A stretch of 64,000 nucleotides of DNA from Pseudomonadota bacterium (GTDB taxonomy: Bacteria > Pseudomonadota > Gammaproteobacteria > Burkholderiales > Ferrovaceae), in the NCBI GenBank assembly GCA_021796835.1, contig JAKABO010000003.1, positions 56,824-120,823 of the forward strand, read 5' to 3'. Positions within the stretch are counted from its first letter, which is position 1; each line of letters begins with the position of its first letter. The notes beneath the pieces are model-generated. The model worked only from the letters and a program-made list of their open reading frames with translations, had not been told where the DNA came from and did not search any database. A program made the position numbers and the translations under genes. Below are positions 47,856-58,992 of the stretch, piece by piece.

Positions 47856-47884
47856 AGATGGGGGAAATCCTCAGAGGTTTCAAG
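47856..47884 (-). promoter_or_regulatory. Sigma-32 heat-shock promoter of lon
   Basis: The minus strand has CTTGAAA, a 14-nt spacer, then CCCCATCT, matching the RpoH consensus (CTTGAAA-N-CCCCATNT) at every specified position. The -10 ends about 33 nt before the lon ATG, and the element fills most of the 72-bp clpX-lon gap. Confidence 0.85.
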
Positions 47885-47894
47885 AGGGACAGCC

Positions 47895-49151
47895 TTAAAC
47901 CCCCACCACCTTTTGTGTATCGGCATAAATCAGCAGGGGAGAACCATCCGACAGGATGCAGTTTTCGTCCACCACCACCTTGCTGACATTCTGACGGGTC
48001 GGTAGTTCAAACATCGTATCCAGCAGCGCGTGTTCGATGATGGAACGCAGGCCCCGGGCTCCGGTCTTGCGTTGCAGGGCCTTGCGCGCAATGGCCTGAA
48101 GTGCGCCGGGACGAAATTCCAGTTCCACGTTCTCCATGGAAAACAATTTCTGAAACTGGCGCGTCAGCGCATTCTTCGGTTCCGTCAAAATCTGGATCAA
48201 AGCCTCCTCATCCAGTTCCTCGAGGGTTGCCAGCACCGGCAGGCGACCCACGAATTCAGGAATCAGGCCAAACTTGATCAGATCTTCCGGTTCCACTTCA
48301 GACAATGCCTGGGTCAATCCCCGGTCGTCCTTTCCCATCACTTCTGCGCCAAAACCGATGCCCGACCGGTCCGAACGGTTTCGAATGACCTTGTCGAGCC
48401 CGCCAAAGGCTCCCCCGCAGATAAACAGGATGTTGGTGGTATCCACCTGCACGAACTCCTGGTTGGGGTGCTTGCGTCCACCCTGGGGAGGCACGGAAGC
48501 CGTGGTTCCCTCGATCAGTTTGAGCAGGGCCTGTTGTACCCCTTCGCCGGAGACGTCGCGGGTGATGGAGGGATTGTCCGACTTGCGTGAAATCTTGTCG
48601 ATTTCATCGATGTACACGATCCCCCGCTGCGCCTTCTCCACATCATAGTCGCATTTCTGAAGCAGTTTCTGGATGATGTTTTCCACGTCCTCACCCACAT
48701 AACCTGCTTCCGTCAGGGTAGTGGCATCCGCAATCACGAAGGGAACATTGAGCAGACGCGCCAGAGTCTGGGCCAGCAAGGTCTTGCCGGACCCCGTCGG
48801 GCCAATCAGGAGGATGTTGCTCTTGGACAACTCGATGTCCTTGTCCTTGCCGTGATGGCGCAAGCGTTTGTAGTGGTTGTACACCGCCACCGCCAGAATC
48901 TTCTTGGCCCGTTGCTGGTGAATCACGTATTGGTCCAGTATGTCGGCGATTTCCTGGGGAGTCGGCAAATCCGCCTTTACCTGGCGCGCATCGGCATCCT
49001 GAATCTCCTCACGAATGATGTCATTGCACAATTCGATACATTCATCACAAATGAATACCGAAGGACCTGCAATCAACTTGCGCACTTCATGCTGGCTCTT
49101 GCCGCAGAAGGAACAATAAAGCAATTTTTCGCCGCCGTTTTTGTCGCTCAT
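47895..49151 (-). CDS. clpX: Clp protease ATP-binding subunit ClpX
   Basis: This is a 418-aa Hsp100 unfoldase. The zinc-binding N-domain has [15 protein letters not shown] and [13 protein letters not shown]+ motifs are [17 protein letters not shown] and Walker [12 protein letters not shown]. The pore loop is [10 protein letters not shown] and the ClpP-docking IGF loop is [10 protein letters not shown]. It delivers ssrA-tagged and other substrates to ClpP. It starts 37 nt after clpP. Confidence 0.97.
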   Translation of the reverse strand: MSDKNGGEKLLYCSFCGKSQHEVRKLIAGPSVFICDECIELCNDIIREEIQDADARQVKADLPTPQEIADILDQYVIHQQRAKKILAVAVYNHYKRLRHHGKDKDIELSKSNILLIGPTGSGKTLLAQTLARLLNVPFVIADATTLTEAGYVGEDVENIIQKLLQKCDYDVEKAQRGIVYIDEIDKISRKSDNPSITRDVSGEGVQQALLKLIEGTTASVPPQGGRKHPNQEFVQVDTTNILFICGGAFGGLDKVIRNRSDRSGIGFGAEVMGKDDRGLTQALSEVEPEDLIKFGLIPEFVGRLPVLATLEELDEEALIQILTEPKNALTRQFQKLFSMENVELEFRPGALQAIARKALQRKTGARGLRSIIEHALLDTMFELPTRQNVSKVVVDENCILSDGSPLLIYADTQKVVGV

Positions 49152-49188
49152 TTCTCTTTACCCAGTCTCCGAATTCCGATCAATTCGT

Positions 49189-49803
49189 TCAAGAACTCGC
49201 TATTTCCCCACGTCGGCTCAATACCCGATCCACCAAACCGTAGTCCAGTGCTTCCTGCGCGTTCATGAAATTATCACGATCCGTGTCCTTTTCCAAGTCC
49301 GTCACCTGTTTACCGGTGTGATGAGCCAGAATCTCGTTCAGGCGATGGCGGAGGTACAGGATTTCCTTGGCCTGGATTTCGATGTCGGAAGCCTGCCCCT
49401 GCGCGCCCCCGGAGGGTTGATGGATCATGACCCGGGAATTGGGCAACGCGTAACGTTTCCCCGGAGCCCCGGCCGCCAGAAGAAAGGCGCCCATGCTGGC
49501 CGCAATGCCCATGCAGGTGGTACTGACATCGGACTTGATGAACTGCATCGTGTCATAAATGGCCAACCCGGCAGAAACCGAACCGCCGGGGGAGTTGATG
49601 TACAGATGAATGTCCTTGTCCGGGTTTTCAGACTCCAGAAACAACAACTGAGCCACGACAATGTTGGCCACCCCATCGTTCACCGGGCCCACCAGAAAAA
49701 TCACCCGTTCCTTCATCAGGCGGGAGAAAATGTCGAAGGCCCGTTCGCCCCGTCCGCTTTGTTCCACTACGGTGGGGACCAACCCCAGCCCTTGAATATC
49801 CAT
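49189..49803 (-). CDS. clpP: ATP-dependent Clp protease proteolytic subunit
   Basis: This is the serine protease core, 204 aa. The catalytic Ser is in [14 protein letters not shown], the His in [16 protein letters not shown] and the Asp near DTDRDNFM. The ring-forming N-terminus is [20 protein letters not shown]. The ATG at 49803 (MDIQGLG) is preferred over the track's 49815 because GGGGGAA lies at proper spacing before it and no Shine-Dalgarno precedes the other. It partners both ClpX (next gene) and ClpA (17 kb). Confidence 0.96.
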   Translation of the reverse strand: MDIQGLGLVPTVVEQSGRGERAFDIFSRLMKERVIFLVGPVNDGVANIVVAQLLFLESENPDKDIHLYINSPGGSVSAGLAIYDTMQFIKSDVSTTCMGIAASMGAFLLAAGAPGKRYALPNSRVMIHQPSGGAQGQASDIEIQAKEILYLRHRLNEILAHHTGKQVTDLEKDTDRDNFMNAQEALDYGLVDRVLSRRGEIASS

Positions 49804-49882
49804 GTATTCCCCCATTTGATTGGTTATGACGGATTTTTACCCGGGATTCTGGAGTAGGACCCCCTGGTGCCCAAAAAATTCC

Positions 49883-51187
49883 TCAACCTGCCTGAACTGA
49901 ACGAGTCATGTCTTCAAAGGAACGCACCACGTCGCTGACCGCGACCTGATCACACACCCAACGCACAACCGCTTCTTCCAGGGCCAGGTTTTCCACTTGC
50001 TGACGCTGGGCCGGATTCTGGGTGTACCATTGCACCACTTCCTCGGGGCGCTCATAGGCCGACGCCATTTCCTCGATGAGTTCCTGAACCTGTTGCGCAC
50101 CGGCGGAAATTTCAGCCCGTTTGACCAACTCGGCCACGATCAGACCCAAAGTCACCCGCCGCCGGGCAGAAGCCTCGAACAGGGTATCCGGCATGTCGGG
50201 CAACTGTCTTCCCGGGGCCTGGTCCTGCATTTCTTCCTGGGCATTCTGGCGCATGCGGTGAATTTCGTTGTACACCAACACCTGGGGTACGGGAATGGGT
50301 GCGACCTGGAGCAGGATTTCCATGACCTGTTCCTTGACCAGCGTACGAATCTTCTGACGAACTTCCCGTTCCAGATTCAAACGCAATTCCTGACGCAACT
50401 CCGCCACGCCCCCTTCCGTGACCCCGACGGAACGCAGGAAATCCTCGTCCAGTTCAGGAAGAACGGGCGCCGCCACTTCGCGCACCCGGACCAGAAAGGA
50501 AACTGTTTTACCCGCCAGTTCAGCGGCCGGGTAATCGGCAGGAAATTCCAGGGGAAAGGTTTTTTCCTCGCCAGCGCGCATCCCCAGCAAAGCCCGTTCA
50601 AAGTCGGCCAGAAAACGTCCACTCCCCAGCACCAGTGACACGTCCTGCCCCTTGCCACCGGCAAATTCCACGCCCTCCAGCGTTCCGGTGAAATCGACCC
50701 GTACCCGATCCTCGTTCTGGGCGGCCCGTTCCACAGCCTCATACTGAACCCGTTGACGGCGCAGGACATCGAGAGTACGCTCGATATCCTCCTCGCTCAC
50801 CGTCACAACCGGTTTCTCGATGGTGTAGCCGGTCCATTCTCCCAGCACCACTTCGGGATAGACCTCAAAAATCGCCGCGAATTCGAAGGTATCGGCCTGT
50901 TCCGTGGCGGTCGCCTCAAACCGGGCGGGTCCGGCCACCCTCAATTCCTGGGAGCGGACTGTTGCGCCGAAGTGACCCTGCGCCATCTCGTTCAGCACTT
51001 CATCCTGAACCTGCGCACCATACTGCTGAACCACCAGACGATAAGGCACCTTACCAGGACGAAACCCTTGCATACGCACCGTCCGTGCCAATTTTTTGAG
51101 ACGCTGTTCCGTCAACGCATGTACGTCGGCCAGAGGCAATGCCAATTGCAGGCGACGTTCGAGGGGGGGGGTGTTCGGGTTGTCCAT
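49883..51187 (-). CDS. tig: Trigger factor
   Basis: This ribosome-associated chaperone and prolyl isomerase has 434 aa. The ribosome-binding signature is MQGFRPGKVPYRLV. The FKBP-type domain runs from VRVDFTGTLEGVEFAGGKGQ through AGEEKTFPLEFPADYP. The C-terminal helical chaperone arms follow (EMQDQAPGRQLPDMPD, QELIEEMASAYERPEEVVQW). It heads tig-clpP-clpX, the usual proteobacterial order, behind its own promoter. Confidence 0.96.
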   Translation of the reverse strand: MDNPNTPPLERRLQLALPLADVHALTEQRLKKLARTVRMQGFRPGKVPYRLVVQQYGAQVQDEVLNEMAQGHFGATVRSQELRVAGPARFEATATEQADTFEFAAIFEVYPEVVLGEWTGYTIEKPVVTVSEEDIERTLDVLRRQRVQYEAVERAAQNEDRVRVDFTGTLEGVEFAGGKGQDVSLVLGSGRFLADFERALLGMRAGEEKTFPLEFPADYPAAELAGKTVSFLVRVREVAAPVLPELDEDFLRSVGVTEGGVAELRQELRLNLEREVRQKIRTLVKEQVMEILLQVAPIPVPQVLVYNEIHRMRQNAQEEMQDQAPGRQLPDMPDTLFEASARRRVTLGLIVAELVKRAEISAGAQQVQELIEEMASAYERPEEVVQWYTQNPAQRQQVENLALEEAVVRWVCDQVAVSDVVRSFEDMTRSVQAG

Positions 51188-51223
51188 GGTTACCTTGCCT
51201 TAGAATATTGACCTGAACCGATC

Positions 51224-51252
51224 ATTATACGAAAACCTTTCCCCCTTGACCA
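51224..51252 (-). promoter_or_regulatory. Probable sigma-70 promoter of tig
   Basis: On the minus strand TGGTCA, a 17-nt spacer and a perfect TATAAT, about 37 nt upstream of the tig ATG. It sits in the 82-bp gap after ggt. Confidence 0.68.
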
Positions 51253-51269
51253 CTCCCCTGTTCCCGTAC

Positions 51270-52955
51270 TCAGGGCAACAGGCGGATCACGGTTCCATCC
51301 CGCCGCGGATCGGCAGCGCCCTGGCGCTCGTGGGTTTGCGGGTTTTCACCCACCCACTGCACCGAACCCAGAGGAATCTCGCTCACCGTCACCTCATGTC
51401 CGCGCGCACGCAGTTGATCGAGGACGGCAGGGGCAAGGGATTTTTCCACCAGCGTATGGCCCTGTGCATCCATGACCGCATAACGTGGCAGATTCAAGGC
51501 CGCTTCCGGGGTCAGCGCATCATCCAGCAGATCCTGGGTCATTTCGAGGACAGTGCTGATGATGCTGACGCCGCCTGGGGACCCATAGGCCGATACCCAC
51601 TGATCGCCCTTGAAAACCAGGGTAGGAGCCATGCTGCTCCGGGGCCTGCGCTGCGGGCGCACATCGTTGGCGCCAGGATCCCCCGGCCCGGCCTGGGGTT
51701 TCAGGTTGAAGTCCGTCAGTTCACTGTTCAGAAAAAATCCATACCCCGGTACCAGAATCCCGCTGCCCCAGGGCGCCTCCACGGTACTGGTCACGCTCAC
51801 CACATTTCCCTCATGATCCACCACGGTGAACTGGGTGGTGTTCGTTCCCTCGGGCCAGGTACCAGGAAGCACATCCTTCATCCGCTTCCCGCGTTCCAGA
51901 CGCCGGGATTGCTGCGCCAGATAAGGCGGTGAAAGCAAATGCCCGAGGGGAATCGGGGTGGCGGCCGGATCTCCCAGCCAGCGTGCCCGATCCGCCATGG
52001 CCAGACGCAGGGCTTCGATGGTCAGATGTATTTCGTCCGGATCTCCCGCCCCCAATCCCGGAAGCGTTCCCAACCGGAAGGGAGCCAGGGTTTGCAGCGC
52101 CTGCAATACAGCCACCCCCCCCGAAGAAGGAGGCGGCATGGTCACGATCCGGTAGCCCCGATATTCTCCTTCCAGGGGCGCTCGCCAAACCGGCCGATAA
52201 TGCGCCAGATCCTCCAAGGACATACGCCCCTGGCCCGCCGGTCCCGCCCGTGTTCGACGCTGGGCAACCACCATGGCACGGGCGATCTCCCCCTCATAAA
52301 ACACCTTGGGCCCCATACGTGCGATGAGGCTCAGGGAATGGGCCAGTTCCGGCTGGACCCAGCGTTGTCCCAGGGAGCGGACCTGCCCCTGGGCATCCCG
52401 GGTCAGGGCACGGGCTTCCGGTTGCAGCGCGGCCCGGGAACTCTGCAGGGAATGGGCCAGATAGGGTGTAATGACGATGCCTTTCCGGGCGTAGTCAATG
52501 GCGGGTTGCAAAGACTGGGCAAGCGTCAGATGGCCCCAGCGTCGACGCAGCGCTTCGACTCCCGCCAGGGTGCCGGGCACGCCCACCGCGATGCCACTGG
52601 TGGATGCCTCCAGATAATTCAGTCGGGAAAACTGGTCCGGGGTATCGGCGCGCGGCGCGACCTCGCGGGCATCCAACGCATAAACCTGGTGGGTCGCCGC
52701 CCGGTACACCAGAAAAAACGCCCCTCCGCCGATTCCCGAGGATTGGGGCTCCACCACATCGAGGGCAAACTGGATGGCTGCCGCCGCATCCACGGCGTCC
52801 CCTCCGCGTTCCAATGCCCATGCCCCCGCCTCCGCTGCCAAAGGGTGAGAGGTGGCAATGACCGCCTCACCGGCAGACCAGACGTACTGGGTGACGAGCA
52901 TGCCCAGCAGCCACTGCCCCAGCCGTTTTCCGAGGAGCGGCCAGTCCGGTCTCAT
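51270..52955 (-). CDS. ggt: Gamma-glutamyltranspeptidase
   Basis: This is a periplasmic Ntn-hydrolase precursor of 561 aa. It has an N-terminal hydrophobic export signal (LGQWLLGMLVTQYVWSAG) and AVIATSHPLAAEAGAWALERGG. SSGIGGGAFFLVY and the self-cleavage/nucleophile Thr in NTTQFTVVDHEGNVVSVT follow, as do APWGSGILVPGYGFFLNSEL and SPGGVSIISTV. It cleaves glutathione and gamma-glutamyl compounds. The ATG at 52955 overlaps pssA by 4 bp, making ggt the last gene of the ilv-psd-pssA run. The track's 149-residue extension is pssA in another frame. Confidence 0.94.
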   Translation of the reverse strand: MRPDWPLLGKRLGQWLLGMLVTQYVWSAGEAVIATSHPLAAEAGAWALERGGDAVDAAAAIQFALDVVEPQSSGIGGGAFFLVYRAATHQVYALDAREVAPRADTPDQFSRLNYLEASTSGIAVGVPGTLAGVEALRRRWGHLTLAQSLQPAIDYARKGIVITPYLAHSLQSSRAALQPEARALTRDAQGQVRSLGQRWVQPELAHSLSLIARMGPKVFYEGEIARAMVVAQRRTRAGPAGQGRMSLEDLAHYRPVWRAPLEGEYRGYRIVTMPPPSSGGVAVLQALQTLAPFRLGTLPGLGAGDPDEIHLTIEALRLAMADRARWLGDPAATPIPLGHLLSPPYLAQQSRRLERGKRMKDVLPGTWPEGTNTTQFTVVDHEGNVVSVTSTVEAPWGSGILVPGYGFFLNSELTDFNLKPQAGPGDPGANDVRPQRRPRSSMAPTLVFKGDQWVSAYGSPGGVSIISTVLEMTQDLLDDALTPEAALNLPRYAVMDAQGHTLVEKSLAPAVLDQLRARGHEVTVSEIPLGSVQWVGENPQTHERQGAADPRRDGTVIRLLP

Positions 52956-53764
52956 GAAGGCGGGATGTCCTTCGGGGTTTCGGCAGAGTTTGCGCGCCGG
53001 GAATGACGTTTTTGCCATTGGCGGGTCCCCCACAGAACATAGCCGGAAACGGCGTAGATCAGGAAAAAGCCCCAGAGGACGCGGGACTGATCCAGGCTCA
53101 GCACGACGAACAGCAGCAGAATCAGCAAGGCTGCCCAGAAAGGGACGCTGCGGCGCAGGTTGAGATCCTTGAAACTGTAAAAACGAACGTTGGAGACCAT
53201 GGACAATCCGGCAAACAAGGTGATCACCCAGGCCACCCAGGCCACCTGGGGTCCTTCCAGCTGGTAGTCGGAGTGCAATACCCACACCATGCCGGCCAGC
53301 AAGGCCGCTGCCGAAGGACTGGGGAGACCGGTGAACCAGCGTTTGTCCGCCACCCCCAGTTGAGTGTTGAAACGGGCCAGGCGCAGGGCAGCCCCGGCGC
53401 AATAGACGAAGGCCGCCAGCCAGCCCAGTTTGCCCATGCCGCGCAATGCCCAGTCGTACATGACCAGAGAAGGCGCAGCGCCGAAAGACACCATGTCCGA
53501 AAGACTGTCGTATTCCGCCCCGAACGCACTCTGGGTATGGGTGAGACGAGCCACTCGCCCATCCAGGCCATCCAGGACCATGGCGATGAAGATGGCCTGG
53601 GCCGCCAATTCAAAATGCCCGTTCATCCCCTGCACGATGGCAAAAAACCCGGAAAACAGAGAGGCCGTGGTAAACAGGTTGGGGAGCAGGTAAATTCCCC
53701 GACGCTGGTGAGTCGCGCCGGGGCCCATTCCCCCGGCAGGTTCCTCGGGCTTGGGCATGCTCAT
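52952..53764 (-). CDS. pssA: CDP-diacylglycerol-serine O-phosphatidyltransferase
   Basis: This inner-membrane enzyme of 270 aa makes phosphatidylserine. The CDP-alcohol phosphotransferase motif is [20 protein letters not shown] followed by [11 protein letters not shown]. Several TM segments follow ([36 protein letters not shown]). It is of the integral-membrane type, unlike the E. coli peripheral PssA. The start MSMPKPEEP at 53764 overlaps psd by 4 bp. Psd then decarboxylates its product to phosphatidylethanolamine. Confidence 0.93.
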   Translation of the reverse strand: MSMPKPEEPAGGMGPGATHQRRGIYLLPNLFTTASLFSGFFAIVQGMNGHFELAAQAIFIAMVLDGLDGRVARLTHTQSAFGAEYDSLSDMVSFGAAPSLVMYDWALRGMGKLGWLAAFVYCAGAALRLARFNTQLGVADKRWFTGLPSPSAAALLAGMVWVLHSDYQLEGPQVAWVAWVITLFAGLSMVSNVRFYSFKDLNLRRSVPFWAALLILLLFVVLSLDQSRVLWGFFLIYAVSGYVLWGTRQWQKRHSRRANSAETPKDIPPS

Positions 53765-54426
53765 GACGGTCTGGTCCCCGGTTCCGGCCATTCCGCCACG
53801 ACCGTGGTCGTGGCCTTGACCACATCCCCCAGCGCGACCCGGATGCGAACCTCGGGCGGAAGGTAGAGGTCGACGCGCGAGCCGAACCGGATGAACCCGT
53901 AACGCTCGCCGGCGCTCACCTCGCTGCCGGGAACCACATAGCACAGGATACGTCGGGCGATCAGACCCGCCACCTGCACGCAGGTCAAGGCCCCATGGGG
54001 CGTATCCAGAATCACGGCATTGCGTTCATTGGCCTCGGAAGCCTTATCCAGATCGGCATTGACGAACTGGCCCGGATGGTACTCGACGTGGCGCACCTTT
54101 CCATGGACCGGGCTGCGGTTGGAATGCACATTGAACACGTTCATGAACACGCTGACCTTGACGGCGGAACGTTGCAGCCACGGGTCCTGCACCGGCATGA
54201 TGGCCACGATGCGCCCATCGGCCGGAGACAGGATGAACTGCTCCCCCACCGGAACCAGACGGGGAGGATCACGGAAAAACTGCAGGACGAAGAGAGTCAG
54301 GACCCAGAAAGGAAGGGCCCACAAAAAACCGAGTCCCCATTCCACACACAGGGACACCATGGCGATCCCCGCGAGGTACGGCCACCCCTCGCGGGCAATC
54401 AAAGGATGCGGGTAGTTGGAATTCAA
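53761..54426 (-). CDS. psd: Phosphatidylserine decarboxylase proenzyme (short type)
   Basis: This 221-aa proenzyme of the short, archaeal-type class has an N-terminal membrane hairpin ([24 protein letters not shown]). Core motifs are [29 protein letters not shown] and the GS self-cleavage site in [13 protein letters not shown], where Ser becomes the pyruvoyl cofactor. It starts 1 nt after ilvC and overlaps pssA. The ilvC-psd-pssA order is conserved in many betaproteobacteria. Confidence 0.94.
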   Translation of the reverse strand: MNSNYPHPLIAREGWPYLAGIAMVSLCVEWGLGFLWALPFWVLTLFVLQFFRDPPRLVPVGEQFILSPADGRIVAIMPVQDPWLQRSAVKVSVFMNVFNVHSNRSPVHGKVRHVEYHPGQFVNADLDKASEANERNAVILDTPHGALTCVQVAGLIARRILCYVVPGSEVSAGERYGFIRFGSRVDLYLPPEVRIRVALGDVVKATTTVVAEWPEPGTRPS

Positions 54427-54427
54427 G

Positions 54428-55468
<1,041 letters not shown>

Positions 55469-55474
55469 TTAAAT

Positions 55475-55966
55475 TCAAGCCCGCATGATCCAGTCACCAC
55501 GCCCGATCCCGGAAGCCCCGGTACGCACGGTTTCCAGAATCATGAGGGGATCGAGGGCTTCGAGAAAGGCGTCCAGTTTATCACGGGGCCCCGTCAGTTC
55601 GATGGTATAAGTTTTGTCGGTCACATCGACGATGCGCCCGCGAAAGATATCGGCCGTGCGCTTGATCTCTTCGCGCGCACCGTTTTCAGCCCGGATCTTG
55701 ACCAGCATGAGTTCACGTTCGAGGTGACGTCCCTCGTTCAGGTCAAAGACCTTGACCACATCCACCAACTTGTTGAGTTGCTTGGTGATTTGTTCCATCA
55801 CTTCAGCCGAACCATTGGTCACGATGGTCATGCGTGAAAGAGTGGGATCTTCGGTGGGAGCCACCGTCAGGGACTCGATGTTATAGCCGCGCGCGGAAAA
55901 CAGCCCGGCTACCCGGGACAGGGCACCGGCTTCGTTTTCCAGGAGAAGTGAGAGGATATGGCGCAT
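55475..55966 (-). CDS. ilvH: Acetolactate synthase small (regulatory) subunit
   Basis: This 163-aa regulatory subunit has an N-terminal ACT domain (HILSLLLENEAGALSRVAGL and FSARGYNIESLTVAPT) that binds valine for feedback control. The C-terminal activation domain (ELMLVKIRAENGAREEIKR, DIFRGRIVDVTDKTYTIELT) stimulates the catalytic subunit. It lies 18 nt after ilvI. The arrangement and length are those of IlvH. Confidence 0.96.
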   Translation of the reverse strand: MRHILSLLLENEAGALSRVAGLFSARGYNIESLTVAPTEDPTLSRMTIVTNGSAEVMEQITKQLNKLVDVVKVFDLNEGRHLERELMLVKIRAENGAREEIKRTADIFRGRIVDVTDKTYTIELTGPRDKLDAFLEALDPLMILETVRTGASGIGRGDWIMRA

Positions 55967-55984
55967 GGGGAAACCTTTCAGCGG

Positions 55985-57694
55985 TTACAGGTCTTCGGCA
56001 CCCAGCAGCATCTCGGTGAGACCCTGCCCGGCTTTGACCATGGGGAAAACATTTTCGGTGGGATCGGTCATGAAATCAAGAAACACCACCCGGTCCTTGA
56101 GGGCAAAGGCTTCGCGCAGAGCGCCTTCCACGTCGGCGGGGTTCTCGACACGAATCCCCACATGCCCGTAACTTTCAGCCAATTTCACAAAGTCCGGCAA
56201 GGCATCCATGTAGGATTCGGAATAACGGTTGCCATGCAGGATTTGTTGCCATTGACGGACCATACCCAGGTAGCGGTTATTCAAGTTGATGATCTTGACC
56301 GGCAGATGGTACTGCTTGCAGGTGGATAATTCCTGGATGCACATCTGGATGCTGGCTTCTCCGGTAATGCAGGCCACCACCTGGTCCGGAAAGGCCAGTT
56401 GGGCGCCCATGGCTGCAGGCAGGCCAAAACCCATGGTTCCCAACCCTCCGGAATTGAGCCAACGGCGCGGCTTGTCAAACTTGTAGTACTGGGCCGCCCA
56501 CATCTGATGTTGCCCCACGTCCGAAGTAATGATGGCATCCCCTCCAGTCACCTGATACAGGGTTTCCACCACGAACTGGGGTTTGATGAGCGTATCACTG
56601 CGCTCATAATGCATGCAATCCCGTGCACGCCATTCCCCGATCTGATGCCACCATTGTTTCAGGGCAACCGGGTCGAGGCGTTGTGGGGTCTCGGCCACCA
56701 GTTTCAGCATCTCCTGCAGAACTTCCCGCACATCCCCCACGATGGGAACATCCACCCGCACCCGCTTGGAAATGGAAGAGGGATCGATGTCGATGTGAAT
56801 GATGCGCCGCCCCTCCACGAAGAAGTGACGCGTATTTCCGATGACCCGGTCATCGAAGCGGGCTCCCACGGCCAGCAGCACATCGCAGTGTTGCATGGAC
56901 AGATTGGCCTCATAGGTTCCGTGCATGCCCAGCATGCCCACGAACTGCGGATCGGTGGCCGGATAGGCCCCCAACCCCATCAGCGTATTGGTACAGGGCA
57001 CCCCCAATTCGCGCACCAGGCGAGTCAGCAACTCACTGGCTTCTCCCAGCACCACGCCGCCCCCCGCATAAACCATGGGACGACGGGCCTCGAGCAACAT
57101 CTGGACCGCCTGACGAATCAAGCCGGGATGCCCCTTGACCACCGGGTTGTAGGAACGCATCTCGATCTGTGCCGGATACAGAAAATCGGTCACCTGTTGC
57201 GAAATATCCTTGGGAATGTCCACCAATACCGGCCCCGGACGCCCCGTGGTCGCCACATAAAAGGCTTTCTTCATGGTTTCCGCCAGATCCTCGACCCGCT
57301 TCACCAGAAAGTTATGTTTCACGCAAGGGCGGGTAATCCCCACCGTATCCACTTCCTGGAAGGCATCCAGACCGATGGCTGCCGTGGGCACCTGGCCAGA
57401 AATGACCACCATCGGAATGGAATCCATGTACGCCGTCGCAATACCGGTCACGGCATTGGTCACTCCGGGGCCGCTGGTGACCAGCGCCACCCCCGGACGA
57501 CCCGTGGCCCGGGCATAGGCATCGGCGGCATGAAGCGCTGCCTGCTCGTGCCGCACCAGGATATGCTTGACCTTGTCTTGCTGAAACAAGGCATCGTAAA
57601 TAAACAGGACGGCTCCGCCGGGATATCCGAAAATATACTCGACGCCCTCTTCCTCCAGACACCGGATGGTGATTTCTGCCCCACTGAGTTGCAT
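55985..57694 (-). CDS. ilvI: Acetolactate synthase large (catalytic) subunit
   Basis: This TPP/FAD enzyme has 569 aa. The N-terminus is EEGVEYIFGYPGGAVLFIYD, with the catalytic Glu in VRHEQAALHAADAYA. The TPP/Mg motif region reads ACITGEASIQMCIQELSTC and NNRYLGMVRQWQQ. The usual GDG is replaced by GEA, so the Mg-ligating Asp position carries Glu. It catalyses the first common step of branched-chain amino acid synthesis. It heads the operon behind its own promoter. Confidence 0.95.
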   Translation of the reverse strand: MQLSGAEITIRCLEEEGVEYIFGYPGGAVLFIYDALFQQDKVKHILVRHEQAALHAADAYARATGRPGVALVTSGPGVTNAVTGIATAYMDSIPMVVISGQVPTAAIGLDAFQEVDTVGITRPCVKHNFLVKRVEDLAETMKKAFYVATTGRPGPVLVDIPKDISQQVTDFLYPAQIEMRSYNPVVKGHPGLIRQAVQMLLEARRPMVYAGGGVVLGEASELLTRLVRELGVPCTNTLMGLGAYPATDPQFVGMLGMHGTYEANLSMQHCDVLLAVGARFDDRVIGNTRHFFVEGRRIIHIDIDPSSISKRVRVDVPIVGDVREVLQEMLKLVAETPQRLDPVALKQWWHQIGEWRARDCMHYERSDTLIKPQFVVETLYQVTGGDAIITSDVGQHQMWAAQYYKFDKPRRWLNSGGLGTMGFGLPAAMGAQLAFPDQVVACITGEASIQMCIQELSTCKQYHLPVKIINLNNRYLGMVRQWQQILHGNRYSESYMDALPDFVKLAESYGHVGIRVENPADVEGALREAFALKDRVVFLDFMTDPTENVFPMVKAGQGLTEMLLGAEDL

Positions 57695-57722
57695 GACTGT
57701 CTACTCAAAACCGAAACCCTGT

Positions 57723-57751
57723 AGGGTAGCGAGATCTTCCGTTCCGGTCAA
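57723..57751 (-). promoter_or_regulatory. Candidate promoter of the ilvI operon
   Basis: On the minus strand TTGACC, a 17-nt spacer and TACCCT, about 30 nt before the ilvI ATG. The 86-bp gap is too short for a classical leader-peptide attenuator, and I see none. Confidence 0.5.
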
Positions 57752-57780
57752 GTACAAACTCACCGAGGAAACTACGGCAG

Positions 57781-58992
57781 TTACTGAACCATTTGGTTCA
57801 AGTCCATGATGGGCATCAGAATGGCCAGCACAATCAGGCCCACCACCCCCCCCATGAGCAGAATCAGGGCAGGTTCCAACAGTGTGGTCAGCAACATGAG
57901 GCGGCGTTCCAATTGCTGCCCCTCATGACGGGCAGCCTGGGTCAACAGGTCATCCAGGCGCCCCGTCCGCTCTCCCGCCTGAATCAGTTGCATCAATGTG
58001 CGCGGAAAGAGCATGCTCGCCTCCAGGGCGCGGGCCAGTCCACTGCCTTCCCGAACCCGTTCCAGGGCTTCCAGAAGCGCCTGACGCAGGGCACGGTTAT
58101 GGACAGCCTGAGCCGCGCCCTGCAAGGCGGACAACAAGGGCACGCCCCCACCCACCAGAATCGCCAGGGTACTGGCCAGGCGCTCGGTATCGTAACTCAA
58201 CCCCAACCGCCCCACCAGGGGCCAACCCAGGACGTGCCGGTCCCAACGCAGGCGCAGTGCGGGTTTCCGCCATAGATGCAGCCCCCCCCAGGCCAGCATG
58301 CCCATGCCCGCCAACCCCCAGAGACCCCATTGACGAATCCCGTCCGACAGGAAGATCAGAACCCGCGTCAAAGTGGGCAGCGTTTGATGATTGCTGGCAA
58401 AAACCCCCACCACCTGCGGCACCACGGAACTCATCAGAAACAGAACGATGGCCGTGGCCACCCCCATCAGGACCACGGGATAGGCCAGAGCACCCAGCAC
58501 CTTGCCGCTCAGATGATCCTGCGCGGCCGCATAATCGGCCAAGCGTTCGAGCACCCAGGCCAAACGTCCGCTTTTTTCTCCCGCCGCCACCAGGGCCGGA
58601 TACAGGCTGGGGAAATCCCGGGGAAATTGCCCCAATGCCTGCGCCAGAGGACTCCCCGCCACCACTTCGGCACGAATCTTCAGAAGCCGTTGGCGCACCC
58701 CTTCCCGTTCGGCCTCGGACGCCACGCCGGCCAGCGCCTCATCCAGCGGGACGCCCCCACCCAGCAATACCGCCAACTGGCGTGTGATCAATACGCGCTC
58801 CCGTCCGGAAAGACGGCGTTGTATCCAGTGCCCCAGTCCCGTGCCCACCCCGGTCGATTCCGCACGCACGCGAATCGGGCTCAACCCGCGACTGCGCAAC
58901 ATCGTCCGGGCCTGGCGGGGCGAATCGGCCTCGAGCGTGCCCTGCTCCCTTTGCCCCGAATCATCCAGCGCTTCAAACCGGTAGTGGGTCAT
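57781..58992 (-). CDS. gspF: Type II secretion inner-membrane platform protein GspF
   Basis: This 403-aa platform protein starts [22 protein letters not shown]. It has two repeated T2SSF domains ([44 protein letters not shown]). Three TM segments include [21 protein letters not shown] and the C-terminal [20 protein letters not shown]. It couples the GspE ATPase to pseudopilus assembly. The start at 58992 overlaps gspE by 4 bp. It is the last gene of the run seen here. Confidence 0.94.
   Translation of the reverse strand: MTHYRFEALDDSGQREQGTLEADSPRQARTMLRSRGLSPIRVRAESTGVGTGLGHWIQRRLSGRERVLITRQLAVLLGGGVPLDEALAGVASEAEREGVRQRLLKIRAEVVAGSPLAQALGQFPRDFPSLYPALVAAGEKSGRLAWVLERLADYAAAQDHLSGKVLGALAYPVVLMGVATAIVLFLMSSVVPQVVGVFASNHQTLPTLTRVLIFLSDGIRQWGLWGLAGMGMLAWGGLHLWRKPALRLRWDRHVLGWPLVGRLGLSYDTERLASTLAILVGGGVPLLSALQGAAQAVHNRALRQALLEALERVREGSGLARALEASMLFPRTLMQLIQAGERTGRLDDLLTQAARHEGQQLERRLMLLTTLLEPALILLMGGVVGLIVLAILMPIMDLNQMVQ

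Noticed and set aside
57695-57780. Leader-peptide attenuator or riboswitch before ilvI
   Set aside because: The gap is 86 bp, with no Ile/Val/Leu codon run and no terminator hairpin.
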